A stretch of 64,000 bases of DNA from Gammaproteobacteria bacterium (GCA_021773395.1 JAJFKB010000002.1:310001-374000); one strand, 5' to 3'; shown: positions 35,491 through 45,452, counted from the stretch's first letter. Notes: generated by a model from the letters alone, not told the origin. Translations and numbers: made by a program.

Positions 35491-36515
35491 TGAGAGAGAT
35501 GGAGAATGCCAGGAAGGCAGTAGAAGACGGGGTTAGGCCGGTGCATACCTTCAAGCAGGCCGCAACAAAATACCTGCAGGAAAATACGCACAAGGCCAGT
35601 ATCGGGATTGATGCCTGGCACTTGGAGTGGTTGGTCAGCTTTATTGGTGATCTACCCCTATCCCAGGTTCACAACGATACTTTGAGACCCTTTATTCAGG
35701 CAAGGCGAAAAGCGGGCGTTAAGAAGAAGAGCATTAATAATGGGCTGCAGGTGGTGAGGCGGATTTTGAACCTGGCAGCACGTTCCTGGCGGCACAATCT
35801 TGCCAATGGTCAGAGTATGACCTGGTTGGAAACCTCCCCCTTGATTACAATGCTCAAAGTGAATGACGCTGCTAAACCCTACCCCTTGAGTTGGCAGGAG
35901 CAGACAGAGTTATTTCGCTGCTTGCATCGGGATTTGGCTGACATGTGTTTGTTTATGGTGAACACAGGAACACGTCAGCAGGAAATCTGCCAATTGGAGT
36001 GGCAATGGGAAGTGCCGATACCTGAGTTGGAAACATCGGTCTTTCTTGTCCCTGCCTGGGTGTGGCGGGATGATGAGCAAGAACCCGATGGGGTGGTCAA
36101 GAACCGTGAGGATCGTTTGGTAGTACTTAACCGGACGGCACAGGCGGTAATTGAGTGCCGGCGCGGTATTCATGAGGAGAATGTGTTTTCCTATCGGGGC
36201 AAGCCCATTATCAATATGAATAATACCGCCTGGCAAAGTGCCTGGCGAAAAACAGAACTACCGGTATGCAATGAATTCTTGCGAGGTGTGCATAATTTGA
36301 AGCATACATTTGGGCGGAGATTAGAGGGAGCGGACGTACCGTATCATTTGCGACAGGTACTGCTCGGTCACAAAACGAAGGACGTGACAGAGCACTACTC
36401 AGCGGTGCAAATTAAGCGGTTATTGGATGCGGCAAACAGTATCCTGGACAATCCCCACGATTCCCCCACGGTGGCCTTGGTAAAAAGCCGGGGGATTAGG
36501 AAGCAGAGGAACTAA
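35346..36515 (+). CDS. Tyrosine integrase of the tRNA-Lys island
   Basis: The start at 35346 has GGGAG upstream and begins MPKRRIPGLYLKEGIWQIDK. The earlier codon at 35313 does not. The 389-residue enzyme has an arm-binding N-terminus, a core-binding domain (TFKQAATKYLQENTHKASIG) and a catalytic domain. Catalytic residues are Arg in NTGTRQQEICQLEW, His and Arg in HNLKHTFGRRLEG, His in LLGHKTKDVTEHYS and the Tyr that closes it. It should recombine the 21-bp core in tRNA-Lys. Its 3' end contains the right arm-type site, and it stops 24 bases from the tRNA. Confidence 0.95.
   Translation: MPKRRIPGLYLKEGIWQIDKYYKYFNGRRLRQSTGYGEADLDKAQAFLMREMENARKAVEDGVRPVHTFKQAATKYLQENTHKASIGIDAWHLEWLVSFIGDLPLSQVHNDTLRPFIQARRKAGVKKKSINNGLQVVRRILNLAARSWRHNLANGQSMTWLETSPLITMLKVNDAAKPYPLSWQEQTELFRCLHRDLADMCLFMVNTGTRQQEICQLEWQWEVPIPELETSVFLVPAWVWRDDEQEPDGVVKNREDRLVVLNRTAQAVIECRRGIHEENVFSYRGKPIINMNNTAWQSAWRKTELPVCNEFLRGVHNLKHTFGRRLEGADVPYHLRQVLLGHKTKDVTEHYSAVQIKRLLDAANSILDNPHDSPTVALVKSRGIRKQRN
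36453..36474. other. Right arm-type integrase binding site (candidate)
   Basis: CCCCACGATTC then CCCCACGGTGG lies inside the integrase 3' coding end and matches 14261-14282 at 21 of 22 positions in the same orientation. It ends 92 bp before the core at 36567. The codons (PHDSPT) are thus also recombination DNA. Confidence 0.7.
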
Positions 36516-36539
36516 CTGGTTGATATTCATGAGGAAAAA

Positions 36540-36615
36540 TGGTGGGCCGTGTGCGACTTGAACGCACGACCAATTGGTTAAAAGCCAACTGCTCTACCAA
36601 CTGAGCTAACGGCCC
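36540..36615 (-). tRNA. tRNA-Lys (anticodon TTT), right attachment site
   Basis: The 76-base minus-strand gene has a complete cloverleaf: acceptor GGGCCGT/ACGGCCC, D-arm GCTC/GAGC, anticodon arm GTTGG-CTTTTAA-CCAAT, T-arm GTGCG/CGCAC with loop TTCAAGT, and an encoded CCA. The 3' half must have come from the island, because the original 3' half lies at 14121-14168 with a different T-arm. It is adjacent to queC, as in pseudomonads. Confidence 0.97.
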
Positions 36616-36706
36616 CCACGAGGCGGCATATAATACTGATTTACAGATTTATCACAAGCCTTTTTTTCCGACTTTCCAAGATAATTGTTACAGGCCAATA
36701 AGTGGC

Positions 36707-37381
36707 TTACAAATAACGCGTTGGATCATCGAGACCAGCATCCAAAAAGCCTTTGCTGCGCAGCCGACAGCTGTCGCACTTACCGCAGGCGCGGCCCTCA
36801 TCATCTGCCTGATAACAGGAGGTAGTTAGTTCGTAGTCGACCCCCAACTGCACCCCCTGTCGAATGATTTCTGCTTTGGTCAAATGGATTAATGGCGTTT
36901 CTATCTTTATCGGACGGCCTTCGACAGCGACTTTGGTAGCAAGGTTCGCCATCCGTTCAAATGCTGCTATGTACTCGGGTCGGCAATCCGGATAGCCTGA
37001 ATAATCGACTACATTTACACCAATATAGATGTGATTGGCTCCCAGCACCTCCGCCCAGCCCAACGCATATGAAAGGAAGATGGTGTTACGCGCTGGCACG
37101 TAGGTGACGGGTATACCATCTGATTCCTGCTCCGGCACTTCAATATCATTGTCCGTTAAGGCTGAGCCTGAAAAAGCTGTAGAATCCAGTTTGATTATTT
37201 TGTGTTCTGCAACACGCATTTTTTTGGCGATGCGCTGAGCCGCCTTTAGCTCAGCTTTATGCCTTTGGTTATAATCAAAACTCAGCGCGTAGCAGCTGAG
37301 CCCTCTTTGCTGCGCCATTGCTAATCCTGTGACCGAATCCAAGCCTCCTGATAGCAGTACAACGCTCTTCTCTTGTTTCAT
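36707..37381 (-). CDS. queC: 7-cyano-7-deazaguanine synthase
   Basis: QueC makes preQ0 from 7-carboxy-7-deazaguanine with ATP and ammonia, for queuosine in tRNA. The start MKQEKS at 37381 gives 224 residues, the family's normal size. The longer frame upstream runs toward queE without homology. The PP-loop [17 protein letters not shown] and the zinc ligands [18 protein letters not shown] are intact. It follows queE by 34 bases on the same strand. The tRNA-Lys lies downstream, so the conserved backbone resumes here. Confidence 0.97.
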   Translation of the reverse strand: MKQEKSVVLLSGGLDSVTGLAMAQQRGLSCYALSFDYNQRHKAELKAAQRIAKKMRVAEHKIIKLDSTAFSGSALTDNDIEVPEQESDGIPVTYVPARNTIFLSYALGWAEVLGANHIYIGVNVVDYSGYPDCRPEYIAAFERMANLATKVAVEGRPIKIETPLIHLTKAEIIRQGVQLGVDYELTTSCYQADDEGRACGKCDSCRLRSKGFLDAGLDDPTRYL

Positions 37382-37415
37382 ACCTATATCCAAATCGAAC
37401 CAGCTTACCGCCCAA

Positions 37416-38066
37416 CTAACGGCCCTGCGCATCGTCCCATAAAAGTTTATGCAGCTGTAGCTGCAACCTGACATTTAGACCGTCATCCAAAATCCACTGC
37501 GCCAGTTCACGCGCTTCAATTTGCCCATGGCTGGGGGAAAATAGAATTTCATCGACTCGGTCGCCTAATGCCAACTCAGTTATCTTGAACTTTGTCCACT
37601 CGTAATCTGTTCTGTCGCATATAACGAACTTCACCTGGTCCTTGCTATCGAGATATTGGACATTTTCATAATAGTTTTTTTGGCTCTCGTTTGAACCGGG
37701 CGTTTTCAAGTCCAGTACTTTGACCACCCTGGGGTCCACCTGATCCACTGGCAGCACCCCACTGGTTTCCAATGACACTTCGTAGCCTCGATCACAGAGC
37801 GCTTCTAACAGCCGATGTACCTCTTTCTGTGCTAACGGCTCCCCACCTGTTACTGTGACGTAGGAGCTGCCATGAGCCGCAACCTGATCCAGTATTTCAT
37901 CGATACTTAGCATACTCCCACCACTAAAGGCATACGCCGTGTCACAGTAGCTACAACGCAACGGACAGCCGGTAAGACGCACAAATACTGTGGGCAACCC
38001 AACGGTCCGCGTTTCACCCTGTAATGAGTAAAATATCTCAGTAATTCTAAGCTGAGGTGTGGGCAT
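37416..38066 (-). CDS. queE: 7-carboxy-7-deazaguanine synthase
   Basis: The 216-residue radical SAM enzyme converts 6-carboxytetrahydropterin to 7-carboxy-7-deazaguanine. Cys34, Cys38 and Cys41 ([16 protein letters not shown]) bind the 4Fe-4S cluster in the CxxxCxxC spacing. [19 protein letters not shown] and [11 protein letters not shown] are also typical. It lies between cpoB and queC, the pseudomonad order, and with queC forms the queuosine part of the operon. Confidence 0.97.
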   Translation of the reverse strand: MPTPQLRITEIFYSLQGETRTVGLPTVFVRLTGCPLRCSYCDTAYAFSGGSMLSIDEILDQVAAHGSSYVTVTGGEPLAQKEVHRLLEALCDRGYEVSLETSGVLPVDQVDPRVVKVLDLKTPGSNESQKNYYENVQYLDSKDQVKFVICDRTDYEWTKFKITELALGDRVDEILFSPSHGQIEARELAQWILDDGLNVRLQLQLHKLLWDDAQGR

Positions 38067-38098
38067 ATTAGAACGTGAAAGGAATAAAGGTGTTTGAC

Positions 38099-38878
38099 TT
38101 AAAGGCGTGCGTTACGCAATTCGGCTTCTGCCAGCTTCGCTGCTGTGGTTCCAGCATGATTCTCTATGACTTCCTTGAGTAGCCGTTCCGATTTGGCTGA
38201 ATCACCAAGCTCACGGTACACTTTACCGAGCTTATACTTAGCATCCGCAACTTTTCGGTGCTGAGGATATTTATTAAGCAGTGACGCGAAGGCCTGTAGC
38301 GCATCCTGATAGCTAGCTTTAACTATCTGAACCTCTCCCAGCCAGTAGAAGGCATTGCCTGTGTATTCACCATTAGGGAAATCTGCAACAAACCGGGACA
38401 GGGCGTTAATCGCATCGTCATAACGCTTATTACGAATCAATTCAAAAGCAGCCTGGTATGCTGACTTCTCATCCACTAAGGCCGATGCTGCCGGCTGTGA
38501 ATCGGCGGCGTTTGAATCGTCAGACTTAATCTGAGAGCCACTTGAAACGCCCGATTGAGTAACGAGTGAGACGCGTCGATCGAGATCAAGATATCTGTCA
38601 CGCTGCTCTTCGCGCATCTGGGTTATCTGGTACTGCTGTTGCTCAACAATGCCCCTTAGCTCCTGAACTTCCTGTTGCAGCAATTGCAGCTTATATATCA
38701 GTGTTGCTGAACTTGAGCCCCCTGCCACGCTACCGCTCGAGGCGCCAGCCGATGTCTGCCTGTAACCTGACTCACCTGCAGTAGCATCAACGACCGGAAC
38801 GGTAGCCGCTTGCAAACCAAAGCCGGGGACAAGTGTCCCCAGCATTAGCACGAATAATATTCTAAGTGTTAAATTCAT
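38099..38878 (-). CDS. cpoB: Cell division coordinator CpoB (YbgF)
   Basis: CpoB couples Tol-Pal constriction with peptidoglycan synthesis in the periplasm. The ATG at 38878 (MNLTLRILFVLMLGTLVPGF) gives a clean signal peptide after AGGCAG. An in-frame codon further up overlaps pal. A coiled-coil segment (about 60-105, KLQLLQQEVQELRGIVEQQQ) drives trimerisation. Three TPR repeats at the C-terminus (YQAAFELIRNKRYDDAINAL, NAFYWLGEVQIVKASYQDAL, AKYKLGKVYRELGDSAKSER) bind TolA. Length 259 residues, normal. Confidence 0.95.
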   Translation of the reverse strand: MNLTLRILFVLMLGTLVPGFGLQAATVPVVDATAGESGYRQTSAGASSGSVAGGSSSATLIYKLQLLQQEVQELRGIVEQQQYQITQMREEQRDRYLDLDRRVSLVTQSGVSSGSQIKSDDSNAADSQPAASALVDEKSAYQAAFELIRNKRYDDAINALSRFVADFPNGEYTGNAFYWLGEVQIVKASYQDALQAFASLLNKYPQHRKVADAKYKLGKVYRELGDSAKSERLLKEVIENHAGTTAAKLAEAELRNARL

Positions 38879-38885
38879 TAACTGC

Positions 38886-39437
38886 CTAGTTACCATACCT
38901 CAATTCAACTCGGCGGTTTAAACTCCAGGAAGAATCATCATGACCTCTGCTGGCGGGACGCTCTTCTCCATAGCTAACGGTTTCAATCTGCTGACTGGAA
39001 ACGCCTAATACTGTCAGATATTGAGAAATTGCTTCTGCACGACGCTCACCCAGCGCCAGGTTATATTCCCGGGTACCACGCTCATCAGCATGGCCTTCTA
39101 AAACAACATTCCCACCACTCGCAACCAGGTTCTTGGCATGAGCTTCCAGTGCCGCCTGTGCTTCCGGCTTCACTACAGACTGATCAAAGTCAAAGTAGAA
39201 GGTAGTAATGCTTACCAAACGCTCCTGCTCTTCTGCAGCCGCTCTCTCAGCATCCATCGATTGCGCAGCCAGTTCAGCTTCACGCTGCGCTTTATATGCT
39301 TCAGCCTGCGCAGCTTCGCTCTCTGCCGCACTCTGTTGGTCAGTATCTTTTGCACCCCCACCAGTTGAGCTACAACCGCTCACCCATACCAAAACTAATC
39401 CAAGCAGTAACACCTTCATAATATTCATAAATTGCAT
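38886..39437 (-). CDS. pal: Peptidoglycan-associated lipoprotein
   Basis: This 183-residue outer-membrane lipoprotein has lipobox VSGC (Cys about 22) and a C-terminal OmpA-like peptidoglycan-binding domain ([50 protein letters not shown]). A charged Gln/Glu/Ala-rich linker joins them. It tethers the outer membrane to the wall and interacts with TolB and TolA. GGAG precedes the ATG. It follows tolB after 47 bases. Confidence 0.97.
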   Translation of the reverse strand: MQFMNIMKVLLLGLVLVWVSGCSSTGGGAKDTDQQSAAESEAAQAEAYKAQREAELAAQSMDAERAAAEEQERLVSITTFYFDFDQSVVKPEAQAALEAHAKNLVASGGNVVLEGHADERGTREYNLALGERRAEAISQYLTVLGVSSQQIETVSYGEERPASRGHDDSSWSLNRRVELRYGN

Positions 39438-39484
39438 TTTAGACTCCTACTAAAAAGACCCAATAATAAACCAAAAAATTTTAC

Positions 39485-40783
39485 TTAAAAAGGTGACCAG
39501 GCCGGCTCCCGGACCTCACCAAACTTGGACGGCAGTCTGAATTTCACCCGACCGTCAACTGAAACAGCTGCCAAAATACCCTTATTCTGATAATTGGTTG
39601 CATAAATTACCATACTTCCGTTCGGTGCGATACTAGGAGATTCATCTAATTTGGTTTCAGTTAAAATATGTAAATCACCTCTTTTTAAATCCTGCACAGC
39701 GATATGAAATACGCCATTACGCCGATGCACCATTACCAGAAACCTTCCATCCTTGCTGAGTCGCCCTCGAGCATTATAGTCGCCCTCAAAAGTCAAACGT
39801 TGCACTTTGCCTGTTGCCAGCGTGAGTCGATAAATTTGAGGTTTGCCGCCACGGCTGGAAGTAAAGACCAGCGATTTGCCGTCCGGCGCCCAACTTGGTT
39901 CAGTATCGATACCAAAATGGTTGGTCAACCTGGTTAATGCTTTAGTAGCCAAATCAACCGTATAAAGTTCTGCGTTACCATCTCGTGAAAGTACCATCGC
40001 GAGTTTTTTGCCATTTGGAGCCCAGGAAGGCGCACTGTTCAAACCACGGTAAGTTGGCAGTTTCTCGCGCTGGCCCGTGACCAAATCCTGTATATAAACA
40101 GCCGGGCGCCTCGATTCAAATGAAACATATGCTACCTTTTTGCCATCGGGCGACCAGTCTGGCGAAAGTATCGGCTCCTTTGACTCCAGAATAGTTTGTG
40201 CACGATATCCATCGGCATCGGCCATTTGCAACCTGAACAGATCATGACCATCCACCTGACGATTGACCGTCACATAAACAATCCGTGTTGAAAAGGAACC
40301 TTCAACTCCAGTAATTTCTTTGTAAACTTTATCGCTAATCCGGTGCGCCACGTCCCGCAAGGTATTAAGCCCGCCGGTGACAATTTCACCCAACACCCGT
40401 GTCTGCTTATAAACGTCATAGAGTTCGTATTGGATACGATAGCCTCCGTTGACTGAAGGACTCACTGAGCCCACCAGCAGGTATTCCTGCTTCACTACTC
40501 GCCAGTCTCGAAAAAATACTTCTTTACGCTGCTGCGGCAAGCTGAGCATATCACCCCGATCTAGCGCAACAAATTGACCGCTGCGCAACAGGTCAGCAGA
40601 GACAATCTGTGCAATATCCTCTGGCAAACCACCCAACCCCTTCCAACCAAAAGGCACCACCGCTATGCGCGTGGGATTATCAACGCCCTTGGCTATCTCA
40701 ATGGTTAGCTCGGCTGCTGCTTGCTGACCGAATATGATAGACCCCAATAGTATCAAAACGATACCCACACCCTTTCTTATCAC
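39485..40783 (-). CDS. tolB: Tol-Pal system periplasmic protein TolB
   Basis: The 432-residue protein has a signal peptide, an N-terminal alpha/beta domain (about 25-160) and a six-bladed beta-propeller (about 165-430) with repeated [31 protein letters not shown] and [19 protein letters not shown] units. TolB docks Pal and TolA during envelope constriction. It overlaps tolA by 4 bases, so expression is coupled. Confidence 0.97.
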   Translation of the reverse strand: MIRKGVGIVLILLGSIIFGQQAAAELTIEIAKGVDNPTRIAVVPFGWKGLGGLPEDIAQIVSADLLRSGQFVALDRGDMLSLPQQRKEVFFRDWRVVKQEYLLVGSVSPSVNGGYRIQYELYDVYKQTRVLGEIVTGGLNTLRDVAHRISDKVYKEITGVEGSFSTRIVYVTVNRQVDGHDLFRLQMADADGYRAQTILESKEPILSPDWSPDGKKVAYVSFESRRPAVYIQDLVTGQREKLPTYRGLNSAPSWAPNGKKLAMVLSRDGNAELYTVDLATKALTRLTNHFGIDTEPSWAPDGKSLVFTSSRGGKPQIYRLTLATGKVQRLTFEGDYNARGRLSKDGRFLVMVHRRNGVFHIAVQDLKRGDLHILTETKLDESPSIAPNGSMVIYATNYQNKGILAAVSVDGRVKFRLPSKFGEVREPAWSPF

Positions 40784-41598
40784 CGAATCAAATCCTCTGG
40801 TTTAAACAGCATTTTAAACTGCCTGAAATTGGCATCAAACTGACGAGGGGACAATTTTTGTAACTCTTCAAATTTATCCGCACGTTGCACCGCTTGCACC
40901 GCAGAACGGTCAAACGCCGCATTGCCGCTACCCTTCAAAACATAAACATTATTTACCTCACCCGTAGGCACCAGGTGAATCATTAATAATACCTGCATAC
41001 CATTGCGTGCGCTAAGTGGCCGATGCCAGTTTTTAATCACCCTCGATTGAATCAAGGCTACGTAGGACATTACCGCACCCATATCGGATTGCGATTCGAG
41101 AAACTGAGATTCCTCGTCCAAAGAGCGTGCCATCTCCAACTCCTGCTCACGCTGAAATTGTTCCGCCAGCTGCTTTTCTCGTTGCTGTTTTTCCTTTAGC
41201 CGTTTAGCCTGTTCCTGCTTGCGCTGCTGTTCAGCCTTTTTCTTTTTCGCCTCTACAAGCTTTCTCTCAGCCAGTTTCTTATGCTCGGCTTTTCGTTTCG
41301 CTTCTGCCTTTTTGCGTTTTTCCTGCTCTTTTTTCTGCTTTGTCTGTACAGCTTTTTTCTTTTCAGCCGCTCTTTTTGCTGCAGCCTTTCTTTCTGCTTC
41401 TTCCTTTTTCTTACGGGCGGCTATCGGATCCTCCATCGTAAGGACCCGGGCCTTTACGATATTTGGCAACGGCTTTACATCATTGTTGCTCTTAGCCTCC
41501 CATCCGGACAAAAAAAGCAGCAATACCAGCAGGTGCAACAGCAATGCCTGAACTGCCGGCACTAAATAAATTTTTAAACCTTTACCCGTCAATCTCAC
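40780..41598 (-). CDS. tolA: Tol-Pal system protein TolA
   Basis: TolA spans the periplasm from an N-terminal membrane helix (about 10-30, [20 protein letters not shown]) through a long Lys/Ala/Glu/Arg helix (about 55-160) to a globular C-terminal TonB-like domain (about 175-272). It transmits inner-membrane proton energy from TolQR to Pal. The central helix is short compared with many homologues. It abuts tolR, sharing one base. Confidence 0.95.
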   Translation of the reverse strand: MRLTGKGLKIYLVPAVQALLLHLLVLLLFLSGWEAKSNNDVKPLPNIVKARVLTMEDPIAARKKKEEAERKAAAKRAAEKKKAVQTKQKKEQEKRKKAEAKRKAEHKKLAERKLVEAKKKKAEQQRKQEQAKRLKEKQQREKQLAEQFQREQELEMARSLDEESQFLESQSDMGAVMSYVALIQSRVIKNWHRPLSARNGMQVLLMIHLVPTGEVNNVYVLKGSGNAAFDRSAVQAVQRADKFEELQKLSPRQFDANFRQFKMLFKPEDLIR

Positions 41599-42026
41599 TA
41601 TCTCTTGGGTGGTTCTGAAACCAAACCAACACTTGGTACTCCGGAGGTTTGCAGTACCGTCATCAACTGAACAACAGCACCGTAATTAACTTCCTTATCA
41701 CCACGAACCAACACTGGAGTAGCAGGACTGACCCGCATAATTTTACCGACCCTCTCGGCTATAGATTCCAGACTAGCCGCCTCACCCTGGGTTTCACCAA
41801 GGTCAATATAGTAGGTGCCATCAGCTTTGACTGAAACAATAATGGTTTCCTGGTTTTCTTTGACCTTAATCGGCTCCGATGGCGCCTCTGGAAGCTCCAC
41901 CGACACGCCCTGAGTCAGCAACGGTGCGGTCACCATAAAAACAACCAGCAACACCAGCATCACGTCGATATAGGGAACAACATTGATCTCTGATACCGGT
42001 TTACGACGATTTCGACGACGTCCCAT
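41598..42026 (-). CDS. tolR: Tol-Pal system protein TolR
   Basis: The 142-residue ExbD/TolR protein has one membrane helix (about 15-38, VVPYIDVMLVLLVVFMVTAP) with the conserved proton-path Asp, followed by a periplasmic domain. With TolQ it forms the proton-driven motor for TolA. RRNRRKPVSEINVVPYID is the family signature. Spacing to tolQ is 3 bases. Confidence 0.97.
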   Translation of the reverse strand: MGRRRNRRKPVSEINVVPYIDVMLVLLVVFMVTAPLLTQGVSVELPEAPSEPIKVKENQETIIVSVKADGTYYIDLGETQGEAASLESIAERVGKIMRVSPATPVLVRGDKEVNYGAVVQLMTVLQTSGVPSVGLVSEPPKR

Positions 42027-42029
42027 GAA

Positions 42030-42725
42030 TTAGTCCGCTACTTTATTGGCTGGTTTTGCTTCCGTAGTATGTACCTTGCGGTGCAGGATACTGGAAAACT
42101 CATCCGCAAAGGCTTCATAACGGTTTGCCAGTGCATCGACTTTAGAGGAATAACGGTTATAGGCAACCACCGCTGGAATGGCCGCGAAAAGACCCATTGC
42201 CGTAGCAACAAGCGCTTCCGAAATACCCGGTGCCACCGTTGCCAGCGTTGCCTGATGGACATTTGCCAGACCACGAAAGGAATTCATAATGCCCCATACC
42301 GTTCCAAATAATCCGACATAAGGACTTATCGACCCTACGGTAGCCAAAAAGGATAGGTGTGTTTCCAACTTTTCCTCTTCACGCGCCAGCGCCACACGCA
42401 TCACACGCTGTACGCCTTCCATAATCGCATCAGGATCCGGACCAATACGCTGTCTCAGCCGGGTAAACTCCTTAATACCGACACAGAATATATTTTCGAC
42501 ACCGCTATTGGCGTGGAGTTTGGCCTTCAAATCCACGTACAACTGGCTCAGGTCGATGCCCGACCAAAACTGCTCTTCAAAATGATTAAGCGTTCGCTGC
42601 GCATGCTTAAGAAATTTAGCACGCTGAAAAATCATGACCCAGGAAACTACCGATGCTGCCAATAGCAGTAACATAACCATCTGCACAAGAAAACTGGCGT
42701 TAGCTACCAGACTCCAAAGCGACAT
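42030..42725 (-). CDS. tolQ: Tol-Pal system protein TolQ
   Basis: This MotA/TolQ/ExbB-type proton channel subunit has three membrane helices (about residues 5-30, 130-155, 165-190 from MSLWSLVANASFLVQMVMLL). FLATVGSISPYVGLFGTVWG and the GLFAAIPAVVAYN helix are characteristic. The ATG at 42725 matches family N-termini. GGAG lies a little far upstream, so a TTG four codons earlier is an alternative. The open frame reaching 42770 would overlap ybgC. Confidence 0.95.
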   Translation of the reverse strand: MSLWSLVANASFLVQMVMLLLLAASVVSWVMIFQRAKFLKHAQRTLNHFEEQFWSGIDLSQLYVDLKAKLHANSGVENIFCVGIKEFTRLRQRIGPDPDAIMEGVQRVMRVALAREEEKLETHLSFLATVGSISPYVGLFGTVWGIMNSFRGLANVHQATLATVAPGISEALVATAMGLFAAIPAVVAYNRYSSKVDALANRYEAFADEFSSILHRKVHTTEAKPANKVAD

Positions 42726-42738
42726 TTTTTCAACCAAT

Positions 42739-43152
42739 TCAACTGTCTCCTTTATAGGCCTGCAACGCACTCACTATGTTCGGCGGAATACTACAGGGCT
42801 TCATTGATTCTTTTATTACACAAACTCCTTTAATGGACGCTTCAGTTAACATTCGACCACTACAAAAAATTTGCTGTTGAAAACACACATAAGTCCTTTT
42901 TATTTTCTCTATGACAACCGTCACCTCCAACTCATCGTCCAGATAGGCTGGCTCTTGATACTTAATATCCGCGGAGTGTATAACAAACATGGCTCCCTGA
43001 CGTATCATTTCAGCATGATCAGCGCCAAGATGGCGCAGAAACTCAGTTCTCGCGCGCTCCATATACTTCAGGTAATTAACGTAATAAACGATACCCCCCG
43101 CATCCGTATCCTCGATGTAGACCCTTACTGGCCATTTAAATTCCATTGCCAA
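42739..43152 (-). CDS. ybgC: Tol-Pal system-associated acyl-CoA thioesterase
   Basis: The 137-residue hot-dog thioesterase hydrolyses short acyl-CoA or acyl-ACP near the inner membrane. The active-site motif YIEDTDAGGIVYYVNYLKYM and the ERARTEFLR helix are intact. It heads the tol operon, as in E. coli and Pseudomonas. The start at 43152 follows the ruvB end by 43 bases. Confidence 0.95.
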   Translation of the reverse strand: MAMEFKWPVRVYIEDTDAGGIVYYVNYLKYMERARTEFLRHLGADHAEMIRQGAMFVIHSADIKYQEPAYLDDELEVTVVIEKIKRTYVCFQQQIFCSGRMLTEASIKGVCVIKESMKPCSIPPNIVSALQAYKGDS

Positions 43153-43195
43153 ATATTCTCATTTTCTGTTTTATCAAGACTATTTTTTATTAAGG

Positions 43196-44245
43196 CTATA
43201 AGGGTAAATTTTCCTGCTCGTTTTTACTGATATTCCGATTTTCATTGGGTACGGTCAAACCAAAATGCAAGTAGGCGTGCTGAGTCACCATTCGACCACG
43301 GGGCGTACGCAAAATATAACCCTGCTGAATCAGATAAGGCTCCAGCACATCCTCAATGGTGTCACGTTCTTCACTGATTGCCGCCGCCAGGCTATCGACA
43401 CCCACGGGCCCGCCATCAAATTTTTCAATCATAGCTAACAGCAAACGTCGATCCATATTATCAAAGCCCTGCTGATCGACGTTTAGCATATCCAATGCGG
43501 CATCCGCTGTTTTTTGAGCCACCAGCCCATCTCCTTTCACCTCGGCGTAATCTCTAACGCGTCTTAACAGGCGATTGGCAATTCTCGGTGTCCCTCTGGA
43601 TCGTCGGGCAATTTCTGAAGCGCCCGCCTCTTCTATGGGAACCCCCAGCAGGTTTGCTGATCGAGAAACAATATGCGTAAGATCTTCTACATTATAAAAT
43701 TCAAGGCGCTGCACGATTCCAAACCGGTCTCTCAGTGGTGAAGTCAACAGCCCAGCCCGGGTGGTTGCACCTACTAAAGTGAATTTCGGAAGATCCAGTT
43801 TAATGCTGCGGGCAGCGGGTCCCTCGCCAATCATAATATCCAGCTGATAATCCTCCATCGCTGGGTAGAGCACCTCTTCCACTGCAGGACTCAGGCGATG
43901 TATTTCATCGATAAACAGCACGTCTCCTGGTTCGAGGTTAGTCAATAATGCGGCGACATCACCGGCCTTTTCCAGCACTGGCCCAGAAGTCGACTTGATA
44001 GACACACCCATTTCATGCGCAATAATTATCGCCAAAGTGGTTTTGCCCAGGCCCGGCGGTCCAAAGATAAGTGTATGATCCAGCGCCTCGGCCCGCGCCC
44101 GTGCAGCGCTGATAAAAATATCCATCTGTTCACGAACAGATGGTTGACCTATGTATTCTTCCAGAGAATTTGGACGTATAGCATAGTCTTGCCTTTCTTC
44201 TGTTGCAGTGGTCTGAGGCGCTATAAGGCGATCTGATTCAATCAT
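43196..44245 (-). CDS. ruvB: Holliday junction branch migration ATPase RuvB
   Basis: The 349-residue AAA+ motor drives branch migration with RuvA. Walker A is [11 protein letters not shown], Walker [12 protein letters not shown], sensor [20 protein letters not shown], and a C-terminal winged helix follows. It is third in ruvC-ruvA-ruvB, 42 bases after ruvA. Confidence 0.98.
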   Translation of the reverse strand: MIESDRLIAPQTTATEERQDYAIRPNSLEEYIGQPSVREQMDIFISAARARAEALDHTLIFGPPGLGKTTLAIIIAHEMGVSIKSTSGPVLEKAGDVAALLTNLEPGDVLFIDEIHRLSPAVEEVLYPAMEDYQLDIMIGEGPAARSIKLDLPKFTLVGATTRAGLLTSPLRDRFGIVQRLEFYNVEDLTHIVSRSANLLGVPIEEAGASEIARRSRGTPRIANRLLRRVRDYAEVKGDGLVAQKTADAALDMLNVDQQGFDNMDRRLLLAMIEKFDGGPVGVDSLAAAISEERDTIEDVLEPYLIQQGYILRTPRGRMVTQHAYLHFGLTVPNENRNISKNEQENLPL

Positions 44246-44287
44246 GGTTTCCGCTCGAAATTGGTGAGCCAGAGCTTAATCTCAAAA

Positions 44288-44893
44288 CTAGACTTTGACC
44301 ATAACTTTAAGTGCCTGTCGAATCAACTCCTGGTTCGACATACCGGGACTGCTAACCCTCTTCACCGCCTGCACGGCTTCTTTTGGTTTGTATCCCAGTG
44401 CAACTAAAGCACTCTCTGCTTCTGCGATTGCATTACCCAGTGCCGGCGACTGCATACCTCCCCCGCTTCCGCCATCATTCTCTGACTGCCAGTCATCCAG
44501 CTTATCGCGCATCTCAATTACCAGTCGCTCCGCTGTCTTCTTTCCGATACCCGGCAAACTGACCAGTGAGGTAACATCGTTATTCCTCACCACCCGCACA
44601 AAGTCAGCGGCTTCTATGCCGGAGAGAATTGTCAGTCCGAGTTTCGGCCCTACCCCGTTTATTTTTATCAGGGCACGAAACAAAGCACGCTCCTTTTGGT
44701 TGCAGAAGCCATATAGCAATTGTGCATCTTCCCTGACTACAAAGTGCGTATAGAGAACCACCGTTTCATTGACCTCAGGCAGCTGATAAAAAGTATTCAT
44801 CGGCACCTGCACCTCATAACCGACGCCACTCACATCGATCAGAATGTCGGGGGGGGTCTTCTCTAACAAAATTCCTTTGATTCGTCCTATCAT
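44288..44893 (-). CDS. ruvA: Holliday junction DNA helicase subunit RuvA
   Basis: The 201-residue protein forms tetramers that hold four-way junctions. The OB fold (about 1-64), tandem helix-hairpin-helix region ([40 protein letters not shown]) and RuvB-binding C-terminal domain ([20 protein letters not shown]) are all present. It lies between ruvC and ruvB. Confidence 0.98.
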   Translation of the reverse strand: MIGRIKGILLEKTPPDILIDVSGVGYEVQVPMNTFYQLPEVNETVVLYTHFVVREDAQLLYGFCNQKERALFRALIKINGVGPKLGLTILSGIEAADFVRVVRNNDVTSLVSLPGIGKKTAERLVIEMRDKLDDWQSENDGGSGGGMQSPALGNAIAEAESALVALGYKPKEAVQAVKRVSSPGMSNQELIRQALKVMVKV

Positions 44894-44915
44894 GACAAAA
44901 AGCTTTTACTGTTTA

Positions 44916-45440
44916 TTATTTATGAAGTAAACGACCGCGACGCACGGAACCGACGCCAGCCATTCGAATAAGACTTTGCTGGGTATGGGCATGGCACAGC
45001 GCAATCGCCAATGCATCCGCAGCGTCTGCCTGCGGCGACTTATTGAGCTTGAGCAAAGTACAGACCATATGCTGCACCTGCTTTTTATCTGCCGCTCCCT
45101 TGCCAACCACCGCCTGTTTAACCTGGCGCGCTGAGTATTCTGCTACCGGCAAGCCCTGATTGACCCCCGCCACTATCGCCACGCCCCGGGCTTGACCAAG
45201 CTTCAAGGCAGAATCTGGATTACGCGCCATAAAGACCTTTTCAATCGCCATTTCCTGTGGACTGTAACTGACGATGAGTCGGTCTATCCCCTGATAAATC
45301 TGATACAATCGATCCTGTAACTCTTCCGCCTTTAATCTGATACAGCCACTGTCAACATACTCACACTGACTGCCCGACCAATTTACAATGCCATAACCGG
45401 TAATCCTTGAACCAGGATCAATACCGATAATTAATGCCAT
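44916..45440 (-). CDS. ruvC: Crossover junction endodeoxyribonuclease RuvC
   Basis: The 174-residue resolvase cuts Holliday junctions. The RNase H-like active site begins with Asp7 ([16 protein letters not shown]), with [20 protein letters not shown] and [15 protein letters not shown] supplying the other acidic residues. It follows yebC by 12 bases, the usual order. Confidence 0.98.
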   Translation of the reverse strand: MALIIGIDPGSRITGYGIVNWSGSQCEYVDSGCIRLKAEELQDRLYQIYQGIDRLIVSYSPQEMAIEKVFMARNPDSALKLGQARGVAIVAGVNQGLPVAEYSARQVKQAVVGKGAADKKQVQHMVCTLLKLNKSPQADAADALAIALCHAHTQQSLIRMAGVGSVRRGRLLHK

Positions 45441-45452
45441 TGCGACGTCTCG

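Larger units (their letters stand above)
14148..36587. mobile_element. 22.4-kb genomic island integrated in tRNA-Lys next to queC
   Basis: The boundaries are the 21-bp direct repeat at 14148-14168 and 36567-36587. The left end holds only a tRNA 3' fragment and the right end an intact tRNA. A tyrosine integrase ends 24 bp from the tRNA. Near-identical 22-bp arm-type sites lie 92 bp inside each core. Cargo runs as follows: toxin-antitoxin pair, IS6-type remnant, TetR-controlled oxidation pathway with its own TonB receptor, second recombinase module, LuxR and XRE regulators, excisionase-like gene, integrase. No conjugation genes are present, so it is an integrative island rather than a complete ICE. 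The tRNA-Lys beside queC is also an island hotspot in Pseudomonas aeruginosa. Confidence 0.92.

Noticed and set aside
42357-42665. Plus-strand frames opposite tolQ and other tol genes
   Set aside because: Antisense shadows of well-conserved genes, without ribosome sites.
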